Below are positions 1-6,148 of a stretch of 8,301 bases of DNA, in pieces. Origin of the DNA: Desulfobacterales bacterium. GTDB taxonomy: Bacteria; Desulfobacterota; Desulfobacteria; Desulfobacterales; BuS5. The stretch is from positions 1 through 8,301 of the forward strand of contig JAERRQ010000377.1 of the NCBI GenBank assembly GCA_016735355.1, read 5' to 3'. Each line of letters starts with the position of its first letter. Position 1 is the first letter of the stretch. The translations under genes and the position numbers were made by a program. Under the pieces are notes generated by a model. It saw nothing but the letters and a program-made list of their open reading frames with translations. It did not search any database and was not told the origin of the DNA.

Positions 1-777
1 TACCCGGCTTCCTTTCATGCCCACACAAGCGCCGACAGGGTCTATGTCCGGATCATGAGATGAGACGGCAATTTTTGCTCTGACTCCCGGCTCGCGTACT
101 ACGCCCATAATATCCACGATTCCTTCATTAATTTCAGGGACTTCTGTCTTGAAGAGATTTATAAGAAAATTAGGATGTGTTCTTGATAATATAATTTGTG
201 GTCCACGTGTTTCATGGAGAACATCAATTATGCATGCTCTGATACGGTCGCCGCGTTTATAAGTTTCTCCGGGAATCTGATCTCGATTGGGAAGTATACT
301 CTCTGCATTGCCGAGATTTACAATTATGCTGCCTCGTTCAAAACGCTGGACAATTCCGTTTATGATTTCACCCTTACGCCCTATGAAGTCGGCATAAACA
401 GCGTCCTTTTCTGCGTCCTTCATTTTTTGGATTATAACCTGTTTTGCTGATTGCGCAGCAATTCGGCCGAAAGTTGTTGTGTCCATCTTCGTGCCCAGAC
501 TGTCGCCTATCTCACATTCAGGATCGAGCTTTTGCCCTTCTTCAAAATCGATCTGTGTATTAGGATCGGTTATTTTTTCCACTACCTCTTTAAACTGGAA
601 CACCTCAATTTCACCGATCTCTTCATTATACTGTATTTCCGCGTCGACCTTTTCGCCGAATTTTTTCTTTACAGCGGATTTCAAAGCTTCTTCAAGCGCT
701 CTTATAAGGGTTATACGATCAATACCTTTTTCTCGGCTTACCTGATCTATAACACGTTTAATGTCTGATATCAGCAT
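1..777 (-). CDS. nusA: Transcription termination/antitermination factor NusA, N-terminal part (runs off left edge)
   Basis: NusA binds RNA polymerase near the RNA exit channel and modulates pausing, intrinsic termination and antitermination. The visible 259 residues start MLISDIKRVIDQVSREKGID, a typical NusA opening. The N-terminal polymerase-binding domain covers about residues 1-130 and includes FGRIAAQSAKQVIIQK (103-118). An S1 RNA-binding domain follows at about 135-200 (GEIINGIVQRFERG, then ILPNRDQIPGE). The first KH domain begins after about 205 (VPEINEGIVDI, REPGVRAKIAV, GACVGMKGSRV). The ATG at 777 has GGAG seven bases upstream. The frame is open to the window edge, so the C-terminal KH part and the expected downstream infB lie outside. 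rimP, the usual upstream partner, is absent; a tRNA gene and a terminator-bearing leader take its place. Confidence 0.97.
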   Translation of the reverse strand, partial: MLISDIKRVIDQVSREKGIDRITLIRALEEALKSAVKKKFGEKVDAEIQYNEEIGEIEVFQFKEVVEKITDPNTQIDFEEGQKLDPECEIGDSLGTKMDTTTFGRIAAQSAKQVIIQKMKDAEKDAVYADFIGRKGEIINGIVQRFERGSIIVNLGNAESILPNRDQIPGETYKRGDRIRACIIDVLHETRGPQIILSRTHPNFLINLFKTEVPEINEGIVDIMGVVREPGVRAKIAVSSHDPDIDPVGACVGMKGSRV

Positions 778-803
778 CTCTATTCTCCATTTGAGCTGGG
801 CCC

Positions 804-835
804 TTAAAAACAAAAAACGGGCTTTTGCCCGTTTT
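804..835 (-). terminator. Strong intrinsic terminator in the nusA leader
   Basis: A perfect 9-bp stem pairs 814-822 (aaaacgggc) with 827-835 (gcccgtttt) around a TTTT loop. On the minus strand it is followed by a T-rich tail (TTTTGTTTTTAAGG) and preceded by A-rich sequence, so it has terminator form; the plus strand also has a short T tract. It ends about 30 bases before the nusA start, inside the likely leader. It may end tRNA-Gly transcription. It may also be a site where NusA controls its own gene, as is known for terminators in nusA operon leaders of some bacteria; that second role is inference. Confidence 0.75.
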
Positions 836-964
836 CCTTTTTATTGCAGGTAGATCTTTTGAACCCGATCGAAAATTTTATCCGGTCATTCAAATATTCA
901 TAAAAGATTTAATCCTCAACTCAATAACCACTTTATATAGAAGCAAAGAAAAAAGTTCTACCTG

Positions 965-988
965 AAAAAACCTTTACACCGGAAAAGG
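965..988 (-). terminator. Weak terminator-like hairpin downstream of tRNA-Gly
   Basis: On the minus strand CCTTT (988-984) and AAAGG (975-971) form a 5-bp stem with an 8-base loop, followed directly by six T (970-965). The stem is short and AT-rich, so termination would be inefficient. It lies about 46 bases past the tRNA 3' end. The rest of the 257-bp gap 778-1034 contains no open gene. I saw no convincing nusA promoter there, only weak -10-like boxes. Confidence 0.35.
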
Positions 989-1034
989 CTGATTTTTCAA
1001 TAAGTTATCCCACTATTCCATAACCATTTCATAG

Positions 1035-1110
1035 TGGAGCGGGCAACGAGATTCGAACTCGCGACACCAAGCTTGGGAAGCTTGTACTCTACCAACTGAG
1101 CTATGCCCGC
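1035..1110 (-). tRNA. tRNA-Gly, anticodon CCC, with encoded CCA end
   Basis: A 76-base cloverleaf folds completely on the minus strand. The acceptor stem GCGGGCA pairs with TGCCCGC. The D stem GCTC/GAGT has one G-T pair. The anticodon stem CAAGC/GCTTG encloses TTCCCAA, giving anticodon CCC at 1077-1075 (reads GGG). The T arm GCGAG-TTCGAAT-CTCGT has the standard loop. The discriminator base is T, as usual for bacterial tRNA-Gly, and CCA is encoded. The neighbouring MerR-like gene ends 82 bases upstream. Confidence 0.96.
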
Positions 1111-1146
1111 AGCCCGAGTTCCTTTCAAAGACCTCAGGTTGCAAAT

Positions 1147-1175
1147 CGTTTACGCTAAAATAATAATAATGTCAA
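1147..1175 (-). promoter_or_regulatory. Likely sigma-70 promoter for tRNA-Gly
   Basis: A perfect TTGACA -35 box (1175-1170) is followed after 17 bases by TAAACG (1152-1147), a weak -10 match (3 of 6). Transcription would start near 1140, about 30 bases before the tRNA 5' end. The box lies just after the MerR-like stop codon, where I see no terminator, so read-through from the phe operon into the tRNA is also possible. Confidence 0.5.
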
Positions 1176-1192
1176 TATTTTTTTAGCAGTAT

Positions 1193-1540
1193 TTATCTTA
1201 GAATATCAAGAATTTTTTTAAGCTCTATACGGATATGGTTCAGTGCTTTCCGCGAAGACGTGTCCGGCTGATTGTCTGCTGCTGATTTTAAGTATTGGCG
1301 TGCGCCCTGGATGGTAAATTTTTTTTTATAGAGCAGGTATTTAATTTTGAGGATCAGCTCAACATCTTCTTTTTTATACAGTCTTTGACCGGAAGGTGTA
1401 CGCTTTGGTTTTATTTTTTTAAATTCGGTTTCCCAGAATCTGAGTACATAGGCTGGAACATCTGCAAGTTCGCTGACTTCGCCGACTTTGAAATAGAACT
1501 TGTCCGGGAGTTCTGGTGAAATGGGTATTTCTTTTGGCAT
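1193..1540 (-). CDS. Small MerR-family DNA-binding protein downstream of pheT
   Basis: A 115-residue protein with an N-terminal MerR-type winged helix-turn-helix at about residues 16-85: FKVGEVSELADVPAYVLRFW, then RTPSGQRLYKKEDVELILKI and the helix YLLYKKKFTIQGARQYL. After that only about 30 residues remain (SSRKALNHIRIELKKILDIL), probably a short dimerising helix. There is no ligand-binding domain and no cysteine for metal sensing. Short MerR-like genes of this kind commonly follow pheT, often with ihfA, in proteobacteria; their target is not generally known. The gap to pheT is 145 bp and is mostly filled by a palindromic repeat. The ATG at 1540 lacks a clear Shine-Dalgarno. It may bind DNA as a nucleoid-type or local regulator, but the sequence does not say which sites. 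Confidence 0.85.
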   Translation of the reverse strand: MPKEIPISPELPDKFYFKVGEVSELADVPAYVLRFWETEFKKIKPKRTPSGQRLYKKEDVELILKIKYLLYKKKFTIQGARQYLKSAADNQPDTSSRKALNHIRIELKKILDILR

Positions 1541-1586
1541 TTTATAAGCAGAAATCGTTACCTGTGAATGGTTACTCTATTCAATT

Positions 1587-1683
1587 GTCTGAACTGTGAT
1601 TTGTTTGATTTCAGGATTTCCCTAATTCTTTCCGGTTGTTAAATCATAGCCCATCATTTAATCAGGTGAATCACAGTTCAGAC
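1587..1683. repeat. 97-bp palindromic element after pheT (MITE/REP-like hairpin)
   Basis: Perfect 15-bp inverted repeats, 1587-1601 (gtctgaactgtgatt) and 1669-1683 (aatcacagttcagac), bound a 67-base interior. Inward pairing continues for another 8 positions (1602-1609 with 1661-1668), but half of these are G-T pairs that work only in a plus-strand transcript. The element ends two bases from the pheT stop codon. The TCTGAACTGTGATT end resembles interspersed hairpin repeats I recall from several anaerobe genomes; that is recollection, not a search result. It has no coding capacity. Confidence 0.75.
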
Positions 1684-1685
1684 TA

Positions 1686-4136
1686 TCATTCAGGAAGCGT
1701 TGCATTAAACTCGGTTATCAGCTTATCGGAAAGTTTTTTATGGATTGCATTGATTTTATTGTCTTCCAGTGTCTCGTGGGCAGATCTGTAAGTTATTCTG
1801 AAAGATAGGCTTTTTTTATTTATCGGAACAGGTTCACCTTCAAAAGCTGCAAGGAGTTGCAGCTTTTCTACAAGCTTTTCTCCAAAAAGATTTAATTGTT
1901 CAAGTATGTTTGCCGATTCGAGATTTTTATCAACAATCATTGTAATATCTCTGGAAACTGCGGGGAATCTGGGGATTGGTTCAGCAAATATGGTTTCCGG
2001 TATGAGTTTGTAAAGCTCCGTGAGGTTGATTTCAAATATAAAAGCATTTGCTGAAAGGTTAAAATTTTTTAAAACATGATGATTGACCTCTCCTATAATT
2101 CCTGATGTTTTGTTTCCTGAAATAATTCGTGCAGTATATCCGGGTTTTGTATAAACGCATTGATTGTCCGGCAGCCTGGTAAATCTGATAGAAGTTGTTT
2201 TGTTAATTTTAAGCGCGTCAAACAGTGCTTCAACAGCTCCCTTAATATCATAAAAATCGACAGGGATATCATTGTCATGCCATGTTGATGCCTGCCTTGT
2301 TCCGGTCCATAAGCCCGTTATTATTTCCTTTTCATTAGGCAGAGTATCTTCTCCCTTGTGAATGAATATTTTGCCGATTTCAAATAGTTTTAAATTATGC
2401 ATACTTCGCGTAATGTTTCTACGCATGGTTTCAAGCAATCCCGGAACAAGAGAAGACCGCATAGCGGCATGGTCTTTAGACAAAGGATTCAAGAGCCTGA
2501 TCATGTTATACCGTGCATCGTCACGCTCAAGATTCAGGCGGGCTGCAGATTTATTATTGATAAAGCTGTAGTTGATACACTCTGAAAAACCTAAACCGGT
2601 CATAAGTCTTTTGATCTGTTTTTTATGAGCTATATGTATGGAAGAAGCTTTTGCCTGAACAGGAACAACAGGGAATGTTACCGGGATCTTGTTATAACCG
2701 TAAAGCCGGGCTATTTCTTCCATAATATCGACCGGCCTTTTTATGTCGACCCTGTAAGATGGTGGAGTTATTAATAATAAATCGTCTGCTTCGTCTTTTT
2801 TTTTATTTTTAACAGAGAATTCTATGTCTTCAAGCAGTTTTATAATTTTGTCGCGTTTTATCTCTGTTCCCAGAAGGGAATTTATCTCTTCAGTTTTTAC
2901 ATATATTGACAACGGTTCATAGGGTACGGGGTTTTCATCGATTGTTCCGTTTACGGCGTAGCCGCATCCTATTTTTTCTATAAGCAGCGCTGCTCTGTTT
3001 AATGCTTTAATCGTACCTGCGGGATCAACGCCCCGTTCAAAACGGTGGGCGGAATCTGTATTCAATCCGAGTTTTTTTGATGTTTTTCTTATACATACCG
3101 GGTCGAAATATGCGCTTTCCAGGAGAACGGATCTTGTCGTATCCGTGACCTCTGAATTGAGTCCTCCCATGACACCTGCAATGGCAACCGGTTTTTCTCC
3201 ATCGCAAATCATAAGCATCCGGCTGGAGAGCCTTTGTTCCTTATTGTCAAGGGTAGTAATATTTTCCCCTTGTTTTGCGGTACGAACGACGATTTTTTTT
3301 TCTGCCAGTTTATCCAAATCAAAGGCATGGAGCGGCTGGCCTGTTTCCATCATAACATAATTTGTTATATCGACAAAGTTGTTGACCGGCCGGATTCCTG
3401 TTGATATCAAGCGGTCTTTCAGCCAGAAAGGGGAAGGAGCGATTTTAACATTCTTAAAAAGCTTTGCGCCATATCTTGGGCACAGGTCAGTATTTTTTAA
3501 TGTTACAGATGTAAGATTGATAATGTTTTCCGGTGTATCCGGTATGCCGGAAGCAATGTACTTGCTTGAGGGGTATTGAACCGGCTTGTTGTTAAAAGCT
3601 GCAATTTCTCTTGCAACTCCTATCATGCTCAGGCAGTCCGGCCTGTTTGGAGTAAGATCGATTTCAAGCACATGATCGGTAAGTTTAAGCGCACCGGCAA
3701 GATTCTCTCCCGGAGTAAGGTTATCCGGAAGGTTCATAATTCCTTTTTTGTCTTCGCCTATGCCAAGCTCGGTTGCGCTGCAGAGCATACCACCCGATGC
3801 CTCGCCGCGGATTACACTTTTTTCGATGATAAGAGATCCTGGTAGTTCGGTTCCCGGCAGGGCCAGCGGAACATGCATACCTGTTTTGATATTGTCCGCC
3901 CCGCAAACTACATTTACAAGGTTATCTCCGGTGTTTACAGCGCAAAGCCTTAACCGGTCGGCATTGGGATGCGGTCTGATTTCGATTATGCATCCGACAA
4001 TGACTTTGTCAAGATAATCATATCTGTCATAAATATTATCTACTTCAAGGCCTGCCATTGTAAGTGCGTCGGCAAGCGCAGAAATTTCCATATCAACGGG
4101 AATATATTTTTCGAGCCAGCTTAAACTTACCTTCAT
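1686..4136 (-). CDS. pheT: Phenylalanyl-tRNA synthetase beta subunit
   Basis: Beta subunit of the cytoplasmic (alpha-beta)2 enzyme that charges tRNA-Phe; it supplies tRNA binding and editing. The protein is 816 residues (E. coli 795) from the conserved start MKVSLSWLEKYIPV. An OB-fold tRNA-binding domain lies at about 40-150 (RPHPNADRLRLCAVN, VVCGADNIKTG). The B3/B4 editing region follows at about 200-400 (TPNRPDCLSMIGVAREIAA, RPVNNFVDITNYVMMETGQP, IAGVMGGLNSEV, AHRFERGVDP), then B5 and the catalytic-like core. The C-terminal anticodon-binding (FDX-ACB) domain begins near PRFPAVSRDITMIVD. The frame stays open upstream to a TTG at 4205, but those extra 23 codons lie mostly in a palindromic repeat and match no PheT N-terminus, so I chose ATG 4136. 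No Shine-Dalgarno directly precedes this ATG; a good one lies 155 bases upstream. Confidence 0.97.
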   Translation of the reverse strand: MKVSLSWLEKYIPVDMEISALADALTMAGLEVDNIYDRYDYLDKVIVGCIIEIRPHPNADRLRLCAVNTGDNLVNVVCGADNIKTGMHVPLALPGTELPGSLIIEKSVIRGEASGGMLCSATELGIGEDKKGIMNLPDNLTPGENLAGALKLTDHVLEIDLTPNRPDCLSMIGVAREIAAFNNKPVQYPSSKYIASGIPDTPENIINLTSVTLKNTDLCPRYGAKLFKNVKIAPSPFWLKDRLISTGIRPVNNFVDITNYVMMETGQPLHAFDLDKLAEKKIVVRTAKQGENITTLDNKEQRLSSRMLMICDGEKPVAIAGVMGGLNSEVTDTTRSVLLESAYFDPVCIRKTSKKLGLNTDSAHRFERGVDPAGTIKALNRAALLIEKIGCGYAVNGTIDENPVPYEPLSIYVKTEEINSLLGTEIKRDKIIKLLEDIEFSVKNKKKDEADDLLLITPPSYRVDIKRPVDIMEEIARLYGYNKIPVTFPVVPVQAKASSIHIAHKKQIKRLMTGLGFSECINYSFINNKSAARLNLERDDARYNMIRLLNPLSKDHAAMRSSLVPGLLETMRRNITRSMHNLKLFEIGKIFIHKGEDTLPNEKEIITGLWTGTRQASTWHDNDIPVDFYDIKGAVEALFDALKINKTTSIRFTRLPDNQCVYTKPGYTARIISGNKTSGIIGEVNHHVLKNFNLSANAFIFEINLTELYKLIPETIFAEPIPRFPAVSRDITMIVDKNLESANILEQLNLFGEKLVEKLQLLAAFEGEPVPINKKSLSFRITYRSAHETLEDNKINAIHKKLSDKLITEFNATLPE

Positions 4137-4145
4137 CTTGGTCGT

Positions 4146-4291
4146 CAAGTAAAAATAACTTGCACACCTTGCTTGTCCTTTTGCTTGTTTTTTGTGTTGC
4201 GTCAAGGCTTACATAACTCGTTATGCGAGCCTTAACGCGCCTTGAAAACAAACAAAATTACGGCGCAATCTGTACAACTTCTTTGTACTTG
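4146..4291. repeat. 146-bp imperfect palindrome (MITE-like) between pheS and pheT
   Basis: The arms 4146-4208 and 4239-4291 are imperfect inverted repeats. Both outer ends read CAAGTA inward, and the outer 27 bases of each arm match at 21 positions. The arms share TTTTG and TTGTTTT blocks and end inside with tcaaggc (4202-4208) and gccttga (4239-4245). The centre can instead fold as aaggct (4204-4209) with agcctt (4228-4233), enclosing cataa/ttatg; the two central stems exclude each other. No target-site duplication is clear (CAAG next to each end is a weak candidate). It fills almost all of the 160-bp pheS-pheT gap and contains no gene or transposase. Confidence 0.75.
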
Positions 4292-4296
4292 CCTCC
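4292..4296 (-). promoter_or_regulatory. Displaced Shine-Dalgarno of pheT
   Basis: GGAGG follows the pheS TAA stop immediately and has no start codon at normal distance. The palindromic element begins at the next base. If the element (4146-4291) were absent, GGAGG would be followed by ACGACCAAG and then the pheT ATG, a spacing of 9 bases. This suggests the site was the original pheT ribosome-binding site before an insertion. Confidence 0.6.
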
Positions 4297-5304
4297 TTAG
4301 AATTGCCTTAAAAATCTGAGATCATTTTCAAAATATTTTCTGATATCGTCAATCCTGTATTTCAGCATGGCGATCCGTTCTATACCCATTCCGAATGCGA
4401 ATCCTTTATATAGATCGGTATCGTAGCCCGCATTTTCAAAGACCGCCGGGTGCACCATGCCGCAACCGAGAACTTCCAGCCAGCCTGTTCCTGAACAGAC
4501 CCTGCACCCTTTGCCCCGACAGATTACGCAAAGGATATCGACTTCTGCGCTCGGTTCTGTAAAAGGGAAGAAACTGGGGCGGAACCTTAATGATATTTGA
4601 TCATCAAATATTTGATGAATAAAAAGAGTAAGCATTCCTTTAAGGTCGCCGAATGTGGCCTTTTTATCAACCAGCAAACCCTCTACCTGGTGAAACATTG
4701 GAGTATGGGTCAGATCGGAATCGCACCGGTAGACTTTTCCCGGCGCAATGATTCTGACCGGGGGAGCCTGCTGCTCCATTATTCTTACCTGAATCGGGGA
4801 GGTATGTGTTCTGAGAACAATATTATCCGATATGTAAAAGGTGTCCTGCATGTCTCTGGCAGGATGGTTTTTTTGAATGTTCAGAGCTTCAAAATTATAA
4901 TAATCAGTCTCTACCTCCGGCCCCTCCGCAATATTAAAACCGAATTTGACGAAAATATCACAAATCCGGTCTGTAATCCGGGTAATTGGATGCAGGGAAC
5001 CTATAGCAGGCGATCTGCCGGGAAGTGAAACATCGATTCGATCTTCTGTTTGAATAGCTTTACGTTCGATATACAGGCGCTTTTTTTGGAAGGCTGCATC
5101 CAGACTCTTCTTCGCAAGGTTGGCCTTTTTTCCGGCTTCCGGCCTTTCGCCCGGAGGAAGCTTTGAAATATTTCTTAAAAATTGGGTGACACGTCCCTTT
5201 CGGCCGAGATATTTTACAAAGAGAGATTCCAGGCTCTTTTTGCAGTCGGCCGATTCCAGTTCCTGTAAAGCGTTTTCTTTTATTTGGTCAATATTATATT
5301 TCAC
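4297..5304 (-). CDS. pheS: Phenylalanyl-tRNA synthetase alpha subunit
   Basis: Catalytic alpha subunit of class II PheRS; it forms phenylalanyl-adenylate and transfers Phe to tRNA-Phe in the cytoplasm. At 335 residues it is close to the E. coli length (327). The N-terminal coiled-coil tRNA-binding domain spans about 1-85 (VKYLGRKGRVTQFL, KLPPGERPEAG). The core follows: DVSLPGR; HPITRITDRICDIFVKFGF; RDMQDTFYI; motif 2 region RTHTSPIQVRIME with GKVYRCDSDLTHTPMFHQVE; FFPFTEPSAEVD; motif 3 FAFGMGIERIAMLKY. A four-cysteine cluster (CVICRGKGCRVCSGTGW) precedes LGCGMVHP, as in many non-enteric PheS. The start is GTG at 5304: an in-frame TAA lies two codons upstream and no other start fits. No Shine-Dalgarno is visible, so coupling to rplT, 31 bases upstream, is likely. 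Confidence 0.97.
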   Translation of the reverse strand: MKYNIDQIKENALQELESADCKKSLESLFVKYLGRKGRVTQFLRNISKLPPGERPEAGKKANLAKKSLDAAFQKKRLYIERKAIQTEDRIDVSLPGRSPAIGSLHPITRITDRICDIFVKFGFNIAEGPEVETDYYNFEALNIQKNHPARDMQDTFYISDNIVLRTHTSPIQVRIMEQQAPPVRIIAPGKVYRCDSDLTHTPMFHQVEGLLVDKKATFGDLKGMLTLFIHQIFDDQISLRFRPSFFPFTEPSAEVDILCVICRGKGCRVCSGTGWLEVLGCGMVHPAVFENAGYDTDLYKGFAFGMGIERIAMLKYRIDDIRKYFENDLRFLRQF

Positions 5305-5335
5305 AATATGTTAAACAAATTTTACTGAATTTATT

Positions 5336-5686
5336 TTAAAGTTGCATGGATGCCGTTGTTGCCAGTTGGGTGAAGCCTGGAGGATCGGATATGGCCAAAT
5401 CTGCGAGAACTTTGCGGTCAAGTTCAATGTCCGCAAGTTTCAGGCCATGCATGAATTTACTGTAAGAAAGATTGTTTAAACGTGCTGCTGCATTTATTCT
5501 TGCAATCCATAGCTTACGGAACTCTCGTTTTTTGACCTTTCGATCACGATAAGCGTACATAAGCGCTTTGTCTACTGCATCTGCGGCAGTTCTGTAGAGC
5601 TTGCTGCGGCCCCCGCGGAATCCTTTTGCAAGCTTTAAAACTTTTTTTCTGCGTCGTCTTGCTTTATAACCTCTTTTTACTCGCAT
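5336..5686 (-). CDS. rplT: 50S ribosomal protein L20
   Basis: L20 binds 23S rRNA early in 50S assembly and in several bacteria represses its own operon by binding mRNA. The 116-residue protein has the very basic N-terminal tail ([20 protein letters not shown], then [14 protein letters not shown]) and the globular part ([47 protein letters not shown]), all typical of the family; E. coli L20 is 118 residues. The ATG at 5686 has an AAGGA-type Shine-Dalgarno eight bases upstream. It is 31 bases from both rpmI and pheS, consistent with one transcript. Confidence 0.98.
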   Translation of the reverse strand: MRVKRGYKARRRRKKVLKLAKGFRGGRSKLYRTAADAVDKALMYAYRDRKVKKREFRKLWIARINAAARLNNLSYSKFMHGLKLADIELDRKVLADLAISDPPGFTQLATTASMQL

Positions 5687-5717
5687 AATTTTATTCCTTA
5701 TTTCTCAATAGCAATGA

Positions 5718-5915
5718 CTACTTGTTAGGTAAAAGCAGTCTTATTTCCCTCATATCACTTTTAGAAGCAATTTGTCCTTTTCTTAAAGATCGTTTTCTCT
5801 TGGTTGTCTTTTTTGTTAAAATATGGTTGGAATGTGATTTTGAAAAAGCTATTTTTCCGGTGCCTGTTTTCCGGAAACGCTTTGCGGCTGATCTATTTGT
5901 TTTTATTTTCGGCAT
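5718..5915 (-). CDS. rpmI: 50S ribosomal protein L35
   Basis: A small, very basic 50S protein of 65 residues, the usual family length. It starts [20 protein letters not shown] and continues [20 protein letters not shown], ending [10 protein letters not shown]. The frame is open seven codons further upstream to 5936, but the conserved L35 start MPKIKT and the AGGAG six bases before the ATG at 5915 fix the start. It lies between infC and rplT in the classic infC-rpmI-rplT order. A terminator-like hairpin and a palindromic element in the 233-bp leader separate it from infC, so its expression may be set apart from that of infC. Confidence 0.97.
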   Translation of the reverse strand: MPKIKTNRSAAKRFRKTGTGKIAFSKSHSNHILTKKTTKRKRSLRKGQIASKSDMREIRLLLPNK

Positions 5916-5942
5916 CTCCTGCTCCTTGATGAACAATAGGGA

Positions 5943-5984
5943 TTAAAAATAGAAGGCGCGAGCTGTCAAGAAACAGCACACGCC
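5943..5984 (-). terminator. Candidate attenuator/terminator hairpin upstream of rpmI
   Basis: On the minus strand GGCGTG (5984-5979), a T/T mismatch, GCTGT (5977-5973), loop TTCTTG, ACAGC (5966-5962) and CGCGCC (5960-5955) form an 11-bp GC-rich stem with one mismatch and one G-T pair. TTCTATTTTTAAT follows at once. This is the form of an intrinsic terminator. It lies only about 40 bases before the rpmI start, too close for a full separate promoter after it, so partial read-through (attenuation of rpmI-rplT-pheST) is the simplest role. No competing antiterminator was established. Confidence 0.55.
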
Positions 5985-5989
5985 ATATG

Positions 5990-6090
5990 TATAGACCGTC
6001 AGATAAATAATCTCACTGCGTTATCGGTCGTTGGAGTATTATAATCCGCCTCCCTCTGGCCTTGTGAAATTGCTTATCTGGCGGTCTATA
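5990..6090. repeat. 101-bp inverted-repeat element in the infC-rpmI gap
   Basis: The 17-base arms 5990-6006 (tatagaccgtcagataa) and 6074-6090 (ttatctggcggtctata) pair with a single mismatch, which is a G-T pair on one strand. After a 2x2 internal loop the pairing resumes for 8 more bases (6009-6016 with 6064-6071, one mismatch), leaving a 47-base loop. The TATAGACC/GGTCTATA ends could represent TA target duplications around a MITE, but this is not decisive. Alternatively it is a native long leader hairpin. It has no coding capacity and no sequence in common with the other palindromes in the window. Confidence 0.7.
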
Positions 6091-6091
6091 A

Positions 6092-6133
6092 ACCTTTGAA
6101 AGAAGACCTTTGAAAGATTATTCTGAAAGACTT
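6092..6133. repeat. Three 14-bp tandem repeats after infC
   Basis: acctttgaaagaag (6092-6105), acctttgaaagatt (6106-6119) and attctgaaagactt (6120-6133) run head to tail. The first two share 12 of 14 bases and the third is more diverged. They fill the space between the infC stop and the 101-bp element. No function is evident; simple slippage duplication would explain them. Confidence 0.6.
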
Positions 6134-6148
6134 TTTATGGGTTTAATA

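Noticed and set aside
1193..1540. Metal- or drug-sensing MerR regulator
   Set aside because: There are no cysteines and no effector domain after the DNA-binding region.
4137..4205. N-terminal extension of PheT starting at TTG 4205
   Set aside because: The added residues match no PheT N-terminus and are encoded mostly by the palindromic element; MKVSLSWL at 4136 is the conserved start.
4202..4245. Intrinsic terminator between pheS and pheT
   Set aside because: The central hairpins are not followed by a T tract on the operon strand.
4597..5028. 143-codon plus-strand frame opposite pheS
   Set aside because: It is an antisense shadow of a fully conserved gene and its product resembles nothing.
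5966..5986. Short leader peptide (MACAVS) overlapping the rpmI hairpin
   Set aside because: It has no ribosome-binding site and no phenylalanine codons, so it does not support E. coli pheM-type attenuation.
6038..6045. TATAAT in both orientations inside the 101-bp element
   Set aside because: ATTATAAT is self-complementary, and neither strand has a -35 match or extended -10 at the right distance.
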